Shown piece by piece: positions 23,035 through 34,409 of a stretch of 64,000 bases of DNA. Under the pieces are notes generated by a model. The model saw only the letters and a list, made by a program, of their open reading frames with translations, made no database searches and was not told where the DNA came from. Positions within the stretch are counted from its first letter, which is position 1. Each line of letters opens with the position of its first letter. The stretch spans positions 82,373,056 through 82,437,055 of the forward strand of contig CM049310.1 in NCBI GenBank assembly GCA_026874595.1. Reading direction: 5' to 3'. Source of the DNA: Sipunculus nudus (taxonomy: Eukaryota; Annelida; Sipuncula; Golfingiida; Sipunculidae). The position numbers and the translations under genes were made by a program.

Positions 23035-23640
23035 TTAAAGTGAGATCTCCTTATCTGTAGAATTTATGTGGTTTCTTGTGGTTTACTCTGCGAGACGAAT
23101 TAATAAACTGTAGGTGAATCTTGCTAAGAAAGATTCTTACAAAAGGTCTAGTTTATATATATAAGCTGTTAGTAAACACGGTAGGTGTGCCCATGTAGAC
23201 AAACTGAAAACCATGTACTCTAAGGTGCTTGGTTGCGTTTGTGCGGAGGTTGTCACGAATGTTTATTGCCATTACCAGGTGGTTATGTCCATGAAGTTTC
23301 AAGCTCGGGAATGGCCAATGAGGAATCTTTAAGATTTTGGTGTGGGCCCGGCTCATGATCCGGATCAAGGAGGGACTTCAAGGAATATTCACAAATGTGC
23401 AGTCAAATATGCAAGTTTGAAATATAAAAAGGTGGAAAGAAGTGAATGCAAACACTTGATGAGGGGAACGTTTACACCGATGAACCTGGGAATATGGGCC
23501 AATACGTGTTTGAAAACACGGTTTGAGGAGTATCCCAAACTAAGGACCACCAACAAGGAAGCCTGCTTTACTAATAATGCATATTTCCAATTGTATATGG
23601 CACAAGAAGGGGCCGTGTAATACACATTTTTTGTCACGAT
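23035..23640 (+). repeat. Dispersed repeat DR1, most complete copy
   Basis: This copy joins the two halves seen apart elsewhere. 23035-23330 matches 1-400, 44035-44480 and 53640-53975. 23330-23530 ('gattttggtgtgg', 'tgatccggatcaagg', 'ggaatattcacaaatgtgca', 'gaacctgggaatatgggcc') matches 1150-1370, 29835-30050, 54600-54830 and 59700-59835. The opposing open frames 23342-23620 and 23389-23637 lie inside it and share no protein with other copies. Confidence 0.75.
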
Positions 23641-24330
23641 GTCGTGATTTAGATAATGTTACGAACCTCGGAGGATGAATTGGTGACCAGGTTGAAGATC
23701 AAAAAGAAATTCTTCTCTTATACTTGACAGGTGTCACAGTCATACGGTCCCTGGTGCCGCGGAAGTCACGGCTTCTCAAGACCTGGCTGATGTCCAAAAC
23801 TACCAGCGTCAATATGAAGGCTGGTGTCCGGGAGTTGATTGATCGTACAGAAGCTAAGGGGGAAACGTGAGCCCTGGTTCCACACGGGGAATACGTGATC
23901 ACTGGCCACACCTTTGTACATTACGATACAGTTTAGTGTCAAGAAAAATTGACATATTCACACATACGGGGATGTCAGTTATATGAACCACTGAAACATT
24001 GTTTTAATTTCTTCCACACATGAGCAATTTGGATAAAATCCCTCAGCGGTTTCATTAACTTTCGAACTAAAATCCGATATTGATATATGACGTTGGTGAC
24101 CGTCCGTAAAAACAGATATTTACAATTAACTTTTTTACATCAGATTTCCAAAATAAGCGAGTTTTCTTTCCTCTAAACCTTCGAAAGGTCAACAATTTTT
24201 TCCTGTCTAGAAAAGGAAAAGAAGCTCTATTGTTAAAAGGTAAGAACTGTACAGACATCCTATAATAACTGTGGGCGTGATAAACTTTATTTTAAAACCC
24301 TATGCGGCGGATTTAGAGCTTAGGTCTGTG
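23641..24330. other. No recognisable feature
   Basis: Mixed composition around 23700-23930, AT-rich afterwards. No gene or repeat partner identified. Confidence 0.3.
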
Positions 24331-24335
24331 TCAAT

Positions 24336-24375
24336 GTGTGTGTGAGAGAGTGAGAGAAAGAGAGAGAGAGAGAGT

Positions 24376-24406
<31 letters not shown>

Positions 24407-24435
24407 AAGAAAGAATTATATAAAAAGAGAGAGGA
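24336..24435 (+). repeat. (GA)n polypurine tract
   Basis: 'gtgtgtgagagagtgagaga' leads into about 70 bp of GA/GAAA, extending to 'gagagaggaagaagaa'. Confidence 0.9.
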
Positions 24436-24574
24436 AGAAGAATCCATAAAAAAGAAGAACAATTGTGAAAGTCTATAATTCTAATGGCCGGAAAAAACAC
24501 AAAAAGATTTTTCATTAGAGGGAGGCACCCTTTTCGAACAGAAAAAAATATATATCTGGGATCTAGAAAAACAC

Positions 24575-25172
24575 ACGATTAATAGAGGTGTACGCGATTT
24601 TATCGATATATCGTAATATCGCGATACGGTGATTCGATATTGCGCATCGCGATACCGTTTGAAACATCGATATTGTCCGATATGTTGACAGATATGACTA
24701 AAACTGATTGATTGCAGTAAAATAATGTTTCTCTTACGAATGTAGACATTTTAATTTTATTTTAATTTGTGAAAGCATGAAATTTAAGGTCACTACCGTT
24801 GCTACAGACATACCTTGGGTGTTCAATAAGGCTTTATATGTTATATATGATCAAAGGTCCGACCCAGGAAAGTTGCAGGTCTGACTTAAGGAACCCAACA
24901 TATTTCCACCCAGAAAAAAAAAGAAATAAGAGCCGAACACAGTTATGACATATATAAGTTTATAATAATGTTCTCTCCATATATCTCGTGCAAATGCAGG
25001 ATATCAAGTGTCAAGTTAACTGTATTATTGCTCAATAATTGCCTAGAACCACCTTATTTCCTATAAGTTGATGCAATGAAAATATCACAATACGTTTTCC
25101 GCAATACGCTACCACATATCATAATATATTGCAATACGATAATTGTAGGCAATACCCGGCCTTAACGCTAAA
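24575..25172 (+). mobile_element. hAT-like MITE with degenerate 8-bp duplication
   Basis: The element spans 24583-25164 (582 bp). It begins TAGAGGTGTACGCGATT and ends CAATACCCGGCCTTA, with ends inverted in the TAGGG(C/T)G style of hAT elements. Flanks are ACGATTAA (24575-24582) and ACGCTAAA (25165-25172), six of eight identical. Both subterminal regions are rich in 'atcgatatatcg' and 'gcaatacg' motifs. No transposase frame. A reverse copy lies at 30341-30727. Confidence 0.8.
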
Positions 25173-25423
25173 CCAAGATAATCTCACATTCCATCATTCT
25201 GCCTCAGTGTTCTAAGGTCCTCGTCCATTATCCATGATAGATTACGGGGGATTACAACGATTTTAATCATTAGTATAAAATAATGCAAAATTGGCTTTAA
25301 TGCCCATTGACCATATAATAACATCATATTAACCCATTTAGTGTCGTCTGCAAGCGCCAATTTGAGGGGTACACGTTCTTTGTTGATTTTATTAATACCA
25401 GCTAGGCCCGAGCCGGAATAAAT

Positions 25424-25425
<2 letters not shown>
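25173..25425. other. No recognisable feature
   Basis: Short AT-rich spacer. Confidence 0.35.

Positions 25426-25427
<2 letters not shown>

Positions 25428-25478
<51 letters not shown>
25428..25478 (+). repeat. (GA)n microsatellite
   Basis: About 50 bp of GA dinucleotides directly next to a tRNA-like segment. Confidence 0.97.
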
Positions 25479-25480
<2 letters not shown>

Positions 25481-25560
25481 ACTGAGATTCGAACTCCCGA
25501 CCTCCCGGTTTTGTGTCCTGCACATGTGCCAGACCACCGAAGCAGGTTCTGTATCTACAT
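25479..25560 (-). repeat. tRNA-like SINE head (minus strand)
   Basis: The minus strand carries GAGTTCGAATCTC at 25496-25484, a good RNA polymerase III B box. About 45 bp before it is 'ttcggtggtctggcaca', a loose A box. The (GA)n tract on its 3' side could be the SINE tail. It is not a functional tRNA because the acceptor arms do not pair. Confidence 0.5.
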
Positions 25561-25825
25561 GGAACTGTCCCTTTCACATAGATCTTCCAGATCATTTTGG
25601 TCGCGGAAGCTCGTAAAGTCTTTGTTTCCCCTGGCTTTCACACCAATCAGTTTCACCGTCCAATATACTGACTGTGGAGAAATTTACGACATTCCAATGT
25701 GTGCTATTATGTGTGTCCCCTTTCTGGGTCTTGCTTGCTGAGGAAATGTGACGGGGACAAGATGCCCGATCACAAATCTGATCTTTATAGACTTAAGGCA
25801 ATCCCATGGAGCTTTCATGAAAATA

Positions 25826-26230
25826 GACCAACAATCGTGGATATCACCGCACACAGGCTGCTTGTTTTGTTTATATCAACGTGTAACTGTTTATAATATG
25901 TTTGGGCCCGCAACAATAATCAAACTAAATTCAACAAGGGCACATGGCAGCAAGTCAGATAAGCCAAAGCTCTGCAAATGGCGTTTTGCAACAAGTGACC
26001 TTTCTATCTGAGCATATATGCAACCTATCACCTTAGGTAACATGTTTTTTCAGTTTGTCAACATTGCTGTTTTTACAAACATGTTGTTAATAAACAAGTT
26101 CAAACATTCTTCATGGAGGCATTATAAGAACTTTTCATAATTAGAATCACCCTTAGTCCATTAATGTACACACAGAGAAGGCTGAGAATCACATGAATTC
26201 TTTTTCAAAAGGTAAGAGAATGGGCCCCTT
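25826..26230 (+). repeat. Dispersed repeat DR2
   Basis: Close homologue of 2955-3365 along its whole length, from 'gaccaacaatcgtggatatc' to 'aattctttttcaaaaggta'. A second short piece, 'cgcacacaggctgttcg', follows at 26340-26360, so part of a further unit adjoins. Opposite to coding expectation, the two copies do not keep a common reading frame. Confidence 0.8.
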
Positions 26231-26369
26231 TAAAATAAGGGTCCCCTGCTTAAGGGGCCTTTTCCGATAGCTGACGTCCATTAAACTTAATTAATCTGTG
26301 GAATAATTTTATAATAAATAGGTCAGAAAACGCAGATCCAACCGCACACAGGCTGTTCGCACTGTTTCT

Positions 26370-26940
26370 AAGTGTTCTAATATTCAAGTAATGTAAAACT
26401 AATTTTCTCAATTATTAAAATTATCCCTATTAAGATTTGACTTAAATTACTCCAATTAACGAACAGTCAACAGCTTATAACACTGTAGGCAAACATTGTT
26501 GGCAATTAATAGAGGTAAGTGAATGTGCTCAATCTTAAATGACCTCAAAATGAGATGAATAACTAAGAGAATATTGATGAAAATATAAAGATACTATATA
26601 TAATTTAAATGAGGGTATGTTCTTCATGGCTTTGTTAGAAATAATGCGTTTTGTTCGATGAGTGAGAGAGCAAAAAGTACTTTGTCTTCTGCTTAAAACA
26701 GTGATGGGGACAAAACCCCCTGCCCCCTCCCCACCCCCTCCCGCCTAGCTACAAGGTTAAGAATCCTGTATGATGATTTGATAAATTTATTTGCCAATGA
26801 GTAAATAACTTCCGCTACATTGCAATTTCATTGTTAAGAATAAATGCGTGAGAAATGAAAGTATTATATCACCCGTACATGTCTTACGCAGCAGTTATAC
26901 ACTTCTGTAATTCCAGATCGCCTTTGCTTTAACCGCTGCT
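26370..26940. other. No recognisable feature
   Basis: AT-rich with a C-rich patch near 26720-26745. No gene identified. Confidence 0.35.
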
Positions 26941-26945
26941 TTCAT

Positions 26946-26950
26946 ATATG

Positions 26951-27026
<76 letters not shown>
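26946..27026. repeat. (TA)n(GA)n compound microsatellite
   Basis: About 48 bp of TA followed by about 32 bp of GA. Confidence 0.97.
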
Positions 27027-27197
<171 letters not shown>

Positions 27198-27362
27198 AAA
27201 GACCGATAAATTCTGGTGCAGATTCTGATAAGAAGAAGGAAATGATTGAATTTTCCCTTGATGGAGGTGTGGACGTCACAATCATACCTTTCTAATTCTT
27301 TCATCAAAAGGGCAGAGTCACAGGATTGTAAACCGGAGCACACTGCCTGCTCCGTTACCACC

Positions 27363-27719
27363 ATGGCTAGACCTGTGGGACTTCGACGCGGGTGCCCTGT
27401 TCAACTCCTCGGTACGTCTGGGGATGTCGGGCCGGCCAGTATCATCTCATTTCCTGAGAGACTCTGCGTTTAATGCTCATCTCTTCAATTAAACAGTGTT
27501 TACAAGACTCAGTCCATACTTGTCAAGGGTCACTTGCCTGGATATTCCAGGACGGCGGTGTCCACATGGGACATTTCAAGCTCAAGTTCATCTCAGGCAT
27601 CTTGGGGCCCTAGGAATTAACGTCAGGCCACACGAAAACAAAAATCTACGGATACTGCAAGCGGTCGATAATATTACAATTTACGATTGTAGACAAAGGT
27701 CACAGGCCAGGCGTAACAG
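27363..27719 (+). CDS. Candidate two-exon gene fragment, unknown protein
   Basis: An ATG in an ideal start context (ACCATGG) at 27363 opens 49 coding bases ending at 27411, followed by the donor GTACGT. After an 85-base intron with a pyrimidine-rich end 'ctcttcaattaaacag', a second exon runs 27497-27719 and ends at a donor, ACAG|GTGAAT. The phases agree: exon 1 leaves one base, exon 2 supplies two, and the frame then stays open for 74 codons. The predicted product is Arg-rich, without signal peptide or recognisable domain. Later exons are not found. Local GC is raised. The donor at 27720 would avoid the stop that otherwise follows. All of this could be coincidence. Confidence 0.3.
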
Positions 27720-27724
27720 GTGAA

Positions 27725-28043
27725 TAGACTGCCTCTATTTAGATATGATGGCTATCGTAGTAGCGAGTTAATTTGTTTATTATTTTGCTGAAAATGTACA
27801 GATTAGTTTTATTTGATCGGCACCGGCTGTTTGATCTGACATTCATAAGCGTCGAGTCACGCTAGAATTTGCTTTTAGTAAGAGTTTGAAGGGCGTATTA
27901 GTAAGGTTTGTGGCAGCAAAAGCGCATCAAAAGCTTGAAAGGGTCAAGTGTTATTTGAAGAAAAAAATGGTACAACCTTGTGTCACGGTTTCACTGTGAG
28001 AACAGAGCGACCCTCGTGTCAAAAGTCCGTCCTCGGCGCCTCT
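27725..28043. other. No recognisable feature
   Basis: No supported gene or repeat. Confidence 0.35.
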
Positions 28044-28516
28044 GTACCGTGTAGGGCTGTATCAATATACCGATGTATCGACACATATCGATACGGTTAC
28101 CAATACGCTTTGTTTGCTGCAGTGACGTATCGATGAAACACGAAACTGCTAATAAATATACATACAACCCTTACCTAAACTATATAATCTGAGTTATATA
28201 CATAGTTTTAATTAAGCTGTTTTTTATTTATCATATTGACCTTTTCAGACTTAAATAAGATCATGTATTGTCGTAAGACCGACTGGATAAGTGATGTATA
28301 TACCGTTCACATTGCTTCCATGACAAGCCGGCGCGTGTGAGCGATAATAGACTAATATTACGCACCTTTACCCCCTTTTTTTAATTGTCTTCAAAGTTTC
28401 CACAGAGCTTTTAATCAGAAAAAGCGTATTGTCAATACATATTAGGTGTCGCTTTTATATATCGCTATACGTATTGTACCTAAATAGACTGACCGATACC
28501 CAGCCCTAGAAGTGTG
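28044..28516 (+). mobile_element. hAT-like MITE, older copy
   Basis: Element 28052-28508 (457 bp) begins TAGGGCTGTATCAATAT and ends GACCGATACCCAGCCCTA, an 8-bp exact terminal inverted repeat (TAGGGCTG/CAGCCCTA) with further pairing inside. The flanking octamers GTACCGTG and GAAGTGTG agree at five of eight positions, an eroded target duplication. 'tatcgatac'-type subterminal motifs are as in the other MITEs. No transposase. Confidence 0.75.
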
Positions 28517-28793
28517 TATTAGAACAGATAACTATATCCCCTTAGACACATGTGAGATAAGCACTCAGAGAGCGCAGACCTCTGTCAATGCAGCTCATTA
28601 CCCCCGTATGACATAGTTGGAAATGCTGCATTTTCCCTTCAAAACATTCCTCTATCTTGATCACTATTAGAATTTAATCGGTTGTTCTTAATACCATTGC
28701 CGAGCTATTATGAAAATGCCATCAGAATCCTTTCATAACTTTAAGAGTAATGTTGCTAACAGACAAACAAACCAACGCCGGCAAAAACATAAG
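28517..28793. other. Short unassigned spacer
   Basis: No feature recognised. Confidence 0.35.
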
Positions 28794-29617
28794 TGTTACA
28801 GGTGCCTCTTTTATTGTGGGCTGTTGACATTCTGTTTCCTGTTAGGCTCAAGCCCTTGGCGTCAATTGCTATGGCGTGTAGAGACACAGCGCTCGTGCTA
28901 ATCTGGAATTTTCTGGGCTGTTCGCGCTCTATGAGCGCGTGTCTTGTATTGTTCTTTGGGATGTTCGTGAAATAGAAGTTTCTAGGCTTTAGGGTGAGAA
29001 GCTATAAATTAGTGGCTGTGTTTAGAGCCGAACGTAGAGGAGTGAGAGAAATATTCCAGCGGACGAGTGTGATTTAGTTAGTGGACCTTTCCGATAATTG
29101 CAGCATTTATAGATATTCTTCGAACTTTGAAACATATTTTATTCAGTCTTCAGTTTTCCTTTTGGAATATTACCCGAACTTCACTTTTGGATTACAACAG
29201 ATTGATTTTGGGATTGAATCGGACTTTTATTTTCTGAGAAGATCTACGTGAACTGTTCATCTGGATTTTATGGATTTTAAAGGACTTATTGAGCTGTGAC
29301 AGTGGTGGTATCCAGAAAAGCCTTGGATCCGAACACGCTGCTACTGTACACTTTATTTATTATACTGTGTAATTGTATTGATTTACTGTTATACTCTTGT
29401 TATACTGTGTAATTGTATTGATTAAGTGTATTGTAATGTTAGGGTTGTTTTAAGAATAAATTATAATTATTTGTTAACAAATATCACTGACTTCTTTATT
29501 CATTCCCCTAGACATTTCACGCTGCCTAGTGTTACAGAATCTGATTTTTATTGATCTCCGTAACAAAATTTATCCTCGTCACGACTACCTGATTTGTTGT
29601 TAATAGGTTCCGTTACA
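28794..29617 (+). mobile_element. Solo LTR (LTR-B)
   Basis: 824 bp, homologous to LTR-A through its length: start TGTTACAGGTGCC, shared 'atattccagcg', 'cagtggtggtatccag' and the polyadenylation signal AATAAA at 29455-29460. The end is CCGTTACA. A TATA-like 'ctataaat' lies at 29002-29009, and LTR-C has the same box. A 40-bp stretch around 'ttatactgtgtaattgtatt' is duplicated just before the polyadenylation signal. No clean target duplication: ATAA occurs on both sides but is offset by one base. Confidence 0.8.
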
Positions 29618-29834
29618 ATAACTCCAGCCTCTTAAGAAATAAAAACGCAGATGTTACTGTGACTGCGATTAGGCAAGAGCAGTAATAAGCAATATTAAAA
29701 CGAAGGATTGGGTGCATAGTTCCAAACAAAATTTATCTGTGACCTTAACAGCAGTGTTTTGGAGGAACACTTACTGTAGAAGATTTTTTTCAATATCAAG
29801 ACATTCGCGAAAAGAAATTAACTGCGAAAAACTA

Positions 29835-30070
29835 GTAAAATGCATTCTCACGAATGCAGGCCTCCGTCATGTAGGCGGCTCCTGATGTTGTGTACTCCGC
29901 AACCCGTGTTACCATTCACTTATTGGTCCAGATTCCTATGTTCAACGTGAATGCACATTTGTGAATATTACTCGAAGTACATCCTGAATCCGAATCATAA
30001 TCCAGATCAACACCCGTATCTTAAAGATTCTTTATTGGTCCATTTCTGAAGTGCCCTGAAAATTTCATGA
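29835..30070 (-). repeat. Dispersed repeat DR1, 3' half
   Basis: On the plus strand it reads 'tgcaggcctccgtcatgta', 'ccgcaacccgtgtta', 'cttattggtcc', 'gcacatttgtgaatatta', 'tgaatccgaatc', the reverse of 23330-23530. It matches 59700-59835 best. Confidence 0.7.
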
Positions 30071-30340
30071 TATTCCGTTCAAGATTGTGTGATTTATATT
30101 GGGAACAAAAGCACAAATACACACACACACGAACGAGAATGAACGCATAACCCCCCCCCCCTAAACATCTACACTGATCAATACATTTCATGAATGGACA
30201 TCTCATGAACAATATCAATGCCTGTAGTATTTAATATTGTCACAATAAAAAATTGCAGTACTTAACTGTTACCCGTAAATCAACATACTGACATAACAGA
30301 GAATATCAGACCTTTTATTTTATCTACCTAAAATAAACAG

Positions 30341-30727
30341 TACTGCTACTAATCGCCTACAGTTTTGGCATTGCAATATATGGCTATATGTGGTAGCATA
30401 TTGCGATACATATCGCAATATTTTTCATTGTATCAATATACAGGAAGTAAGTGTGCTTTCTGTCATATGTAACACGTTAAAATATCATTAATTCATTATC
30501 ATTGTAAATATGACATATGTATATTAAGATCATTTAATTACACACAATTAAGATGCAAGACTTAATTACAAGCAATTAAGATGTCGAAACTTTGTTTTTA
30601 CTATAAAAGAACAGTTTCAGACGTGTTGGAAAAATTAACGAAACATATCGATATATGTAAAAGGTATTACGCATTATGCAAAACACCAAATCGCGATATA
30701 ATGATATAATAATATCGCACACCCCTA
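30341..30727 (-). mobile_element. hAT-like MITE, reverse copy
   Basis: Its start on the minus strand is at 30727 (TAGGGGTGTGCGATATTA). The far end (30345-30450: 'cgcctaca', 'gcaatata', 'atgtggtagc', 'ttttcattg') is the reverse of 25080-25155, so it belongs to the subfamily of the 24583 element. It is shortened to about 390 bp. No target duplication seen. Confidence 0.7.
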
Positions 30728-31235
30728 ATTTACGGGAATTGCCACCCTTTCCGTGTCCCTTTTCGACTTAAAAAATAGTTATATATATATAGTTAAGGTT
30801 ATATATGCGATAAGGTTCCTATATCGTGAAATCGCGAAATTGAAACACTCACAAAACACTGAAATGTAATAAAGGGGGGATAATAACCTCGCTAATGTCA
30901 AACTAACCAGTATTTGTTTGGCGTTGCCTGATTGTTGAGGCGTGTTCGGTCCCTCTGGTGTTTCCAACGAGATGACCTGCTCACTCTCTTGAATACCAAT
31001 AGAGCAGCCTATCTTACAATTCCGATGTTGAACTAAGGGAAATGCTTGTAGTATCAGACAAATTCCTTTTTTATCAACACATGTTGTATTACACCCATAT
31101 CCATATTAAACAGATACCTTTCTCAATACGTAGCTGGGATATTAGCTTGCGACGATAGCGGCTTCAAGCGCCTTATATATAAAATTACCATGATTTAATT
31201 AGACCACTTTGTCAACGTTTAAATTCTATTTGTGT
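30728..31235. other. No recognisable feature
   Basis: Contains a loose 'atcgtgaaatcgcgaaattg' motif near 30823 related to the cgcgaa repeat. No gene identified. Confidence 0.35.
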
Positions 31236-31308
31236 GTCAGTCTACATCAGCCAAACAGCAGTGGAGGTTTTTAAGCTCTGTATCGAGAGGTAGTCTTGTG
31301 ACAAATGC

Positions 31309-31399
31309 ATGGTTACACGCGGGCTACACGGGGCTTTAAGGCTTGCATTAGTGCGCTGGCTTCTCGCAGCTTCCTTCTTTAAAGTGACGGCAGGTGATG
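31309..31399 (+). CDS. Weak candidate first exon with signal-like start
   Basis: ATG at 31309 opens a frame whose first 30 or so residues look like a secretion signal (A-L-R-L-A-L-V-R-W-L-L-A-A-S-F-F). A possible splice donor, CAG|GTGATG, lies near 31392. Without splicing the frame runs 70 codons to 31521. The opposite strand is also open here (31242-31487). Local GC is higher than the flanks. Nothing is recognised and no second exon was found. Confidence 0.15.
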
Positions 31400-31702
31400 G
31401 ACTCCCTGGTAATAGAGGAAATCTGCCTGCTAAAGAAAAGAGCAGGTCGCTGAATAATTTATCTCTGCCGGTTACAAAGCTCAACACACAGGTTTTTTTA
31501 GCGAGTCCACCGCTCCGCTAACATGTTATTTTGACTCAATGGGTCTAAATATTCCTGGCTTTGAATTATACTCTACAATAATGACAAACGCTAATTGCGG
31601 TGTAAAAAGGATGTAAAATGAACGGTTTCCTATTGTTTTTGCTTGAGGTTGAAGTGTAAACAAAGATGTTTTATGTTTTGTTTCTTAATATTACCGACGA
31701 TA

Positions 31703-31718
31703 TAATTATTATTATTGA

Positions 31719-31755
<37 letters not shown>

Positions 31756-31757
31756 GA

Positions 31758-31805
<48 letters not shown>

Positions 31806-31822
31806 TCTTATTATTATTATTG

Positions 31823-31874
<52 letters not shown>

Positions 31875-31976
31875 TATTATTATTATCATTACTCTTATTA
31901 TTATTATAAATATCCTTATTATTATGTTTATTACTAGTATTATCATTTGTTATAACTATTACTATTATTATTATAA
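31703..31976. repeat. (ATT)n trinucleotide tract, imperfect
   Basis: About 270 bp of ATT repeats with scattered single changes (gatatt, gttgtt, actctt). It gives poly-Ile, poly-Leu or poly-Asn artefact frames on both strands. Confidence 0.97.
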
Positions 31977-32071
31977 TATGAAGATCACATTTAAACAAAG
32001 AATCATTATTTTTATGTTTGTTATTGTATCCGCCAAAACAGAGTTTTGCGGATACTATGTTTTCAGCTGCA

Positions 32072-32072
<1 letters not shown>

Positions 32073-32116
<44 letters not shown>

Positions 32117-32117
32117 G
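32073..32117. repeat. (GCC)15 trinucleotide repeat
   Basis: 45 bp of uninterrupted GCC (CGG on the other strand) only 97 bp from the (ATT)n tract and directly before the SAT-B array. Poly-Pro and poly-Gly frames are artefacts. Confidence 0.97.
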
Positions 32118-33690
32118 TAGGTTTCCGGAGAACTCCTCCGTAACCGCTTGGCGGAATTTTACGAAACCCGGGATTATGTTCGGGTCACATGTGAACTGCT
32201 GCGCCCCGATTTTGTTTTGACCTCTGACCTTTCCTCTGCGCTCTGCGTCCGTTTGTGCGTCTGTTTCCACACATAAACCCACATATCTCTGGAACCGTTT
32301 GACGGATCAGGAAAATTTTTTTTCACAAATGTAGCCCTTGGAGAGCTTTATAACATACACAAAAAATGGTGGCGCCACCTGCAACCACTTTTGCACAGTG
32401 TCCATCTGTTCGTCTGCCTCGGGTTAAAATCACTCATATCTCTGCAGTGACTGGACTAATTCACCTGAAATTTGGCATGCGTATACATCCTGGATAGCTT
32501 TTCTGATTTTATGACAGGTGGCGCCACCTACATTCACGTTTACGCTGCAGACATCCAAGCTCATATCTCGGGAACCGTTTGACCGATCAGGAAAATTTTT
32601 TTGCACAAATGTAGCCCTTGGAGAGCTTTATAACATACACAAAAAATGGTGGCGCCACCTGCAACCATGTTTGCACAGTGTCCATCTGTTCGTCTGCCTT
32701 GGGTTAAAATCACTCATATCTCTGCAGTGACTTGACTAATTCACCTGAAATTTGGCACGTGTATACATCCTGGATAGCTTTTCTGATTTTGTGACAGGTG
32801 GCGCCACCTACATTCACGTTTACGCTGCAGACATCCAAGCTCATATCTTGGGAACCGTTTGACCGATCAGGAAAATTTTTTTGCATAAATGTAGCCCTTG
32901 GAAAGCTTTATAACATACACAAAAAATGGTGGCGCCACCTGCAACAATGTTTGCACAGTGTCCATCTGTTTGTCTGCCTTGGGTTAAAATCACTCATATC
33001 ACTGCAGTGACTTGACTAATTCACCTGAAATTCGGCATGCGTATACATCCTGGATAGCTTTTCTGATTTTATGACAGGTGGCGCCACCTACATTCACGTT
33101 TACGCTGCAGACATCCAAGCTCATATCTGGGGAACCGTTTGACCGATCAGGAAAATTTTTTTGCACAAATGTAGCCCTTGGAGAGCTTTATAACATACGC
33201 AAAACTGGTGGCGCCACCTACAGCCATTTTTGCACAGCTCCTGTCTGTTTGTCTGCCATGGGATAAAATCACTCATATCTCGGCAGTGGTTTGACATATC
33301 TGGCTAAAATTTTGCAGGTTTATACATCCCCGACAGCTCTCTTGATTTTATGACAGGTGGAGCCACCTGCATTCTAGTTTATGCAGCAGACATCCAAGCT
33401 CATATCTTGGGAACCGTTTGACCGATTGGGCCAAAGTTTTGCATGTGTATAGTTCTCACATAGCTCTTTATCATACGCAAAACTGGTGCCGTCACCTGCA
33501 ACCATTTTTCCTCAGCATCCATCTGATTGTCTCCCACGGGCTTAAATCACTCATATACATGTAGTGGTTTGACTTATCTGCCTTAAATTTTGCATATGTA
33601 TACAACTGGGACGGCTTTCTGGATTTTGTGGTAGGGGGGGCAACCTTCATACACAATTTGGCTGCAGACATCCATGCTAATATGCAACAT
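32118..33690 (+). repeat. Satellite SAT-B: 280-bp units made of two related halves
   Basis: The anchor 'ggaaccgttt' starts at 32291, 32571, 32851, 33131 and 33410, i.e. spacings of 280, 280, 280 and 279 bp. Each unit consists of two related halves of about 153 and 127 bp. Both halves have 'tcatatctc', a 'gataagctttt/gagagcttta' block and the palindrome GGTGGCGCCACC. The first part, 32118-32280, is a more distant relative ('gtaaccgcttggcggaattt'). The last unit (from 33410) is strongly diverged. Three successive near-identical 70-codon frames fall in the units, but 280 is not a multiple of three and each ends in a stop, so they are not a repeat protein. Confidence 0.92.
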
Positions 33691-34180
33691 TTCACTCTAT
33701 TTCCCCTTGCCACTTAATCCATGCCTCACTTCACCCGTTCCACTCTGATTTAGGCGGATACACGTAGTCGCTTGTCGACTACCCGTATTCTAGTTATTTA
33801 TTTTGCTCCAATGATTATTATTATCATAATTATTAAGATTATTATTATCGTTAATAACCATTATTAAAATTATTAGTACCATTACTGTTTTACACTAAGA
33901 GTGGTTTCTGATACATTTATTCATGAATGAGATCATGTAATGCATGAAATAAATTTCTGTATGCAGCTACAAAGATATTCTATTTTCCGAGATCTATGTA
34001 TAGTACGGATTAGAATTGATCATGTATTGCTACAATGCATAATATTACATTAAAGCTATTGATTTTTGGTGAATGTTGTAATTAATGGAAAATGAAGTAA
34101 TTTAGTCATTTACTGGTTCTTAAGAAGGGTTAGAATATGTAGGCATACAGCCGCATAGAAGATTGTTTCGCTGATATGAT
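33691..34180. other. AT-rich spacer with short ATT runs
   Basis: Imperfect ATT/ATTA runs at about 33810-33875. No gene. Confidence 0.5.
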
Positions 34181-34405
34181 ATGAACAAGGGGAAGACATT
34201 TGCTCCTTATTGCGGCCTTTCATCCTCCCGCAAGAGGTCGTTTCTGTTCAACACTAATCTCCCTGTTAGGCACCTTGGGACGGCCGGGACTATTTATATC
34301 AACTGTAACATTTCAAGGAAACATCTTCTGTTTACATATCACATGTGTATGCTTGCAAATATTACCGATTTCCATGAAGCCGTCGTGCATTGTGGGGGTC
34401 AGATT
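34181..34405 (+). repeat. Dispersed repeat DR3
   Basis: Shares with 55640-55865, in order: 'aggtcgtttct', 'taggcacc', 'gg.cgaccgg', 'aaggaaacat/accttttgtttac', 'tttcacacgcg/atcacatgtg', 'atgcttgcaaat' and 'ccatgaagtc'. A reverse piece is at 45040-45165. Two overlapping frames of about 100 codons cover it; they are not kept in the other copies. Confidence 0.65.
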
Positions 34406-34409
34406 ACGA

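Noticed and set aside
23342-23637. Opposing 92- and 82-codon frames
   Set aside because: Inside DR1; other copies have stops at corresponding places.
31630-32220. 184-codon and other poly-Ile/Leu/Asn frames
   Set aside because: Translation of (ATT)n and (GCC)n; no non-repetitive protein remains.
32518-33266. Three near-identical 70-codon frames as a gene family
   Set aside because: They recur only because the 280-bp satellite recurs; the period is not a multiple of three and each has its own stop.
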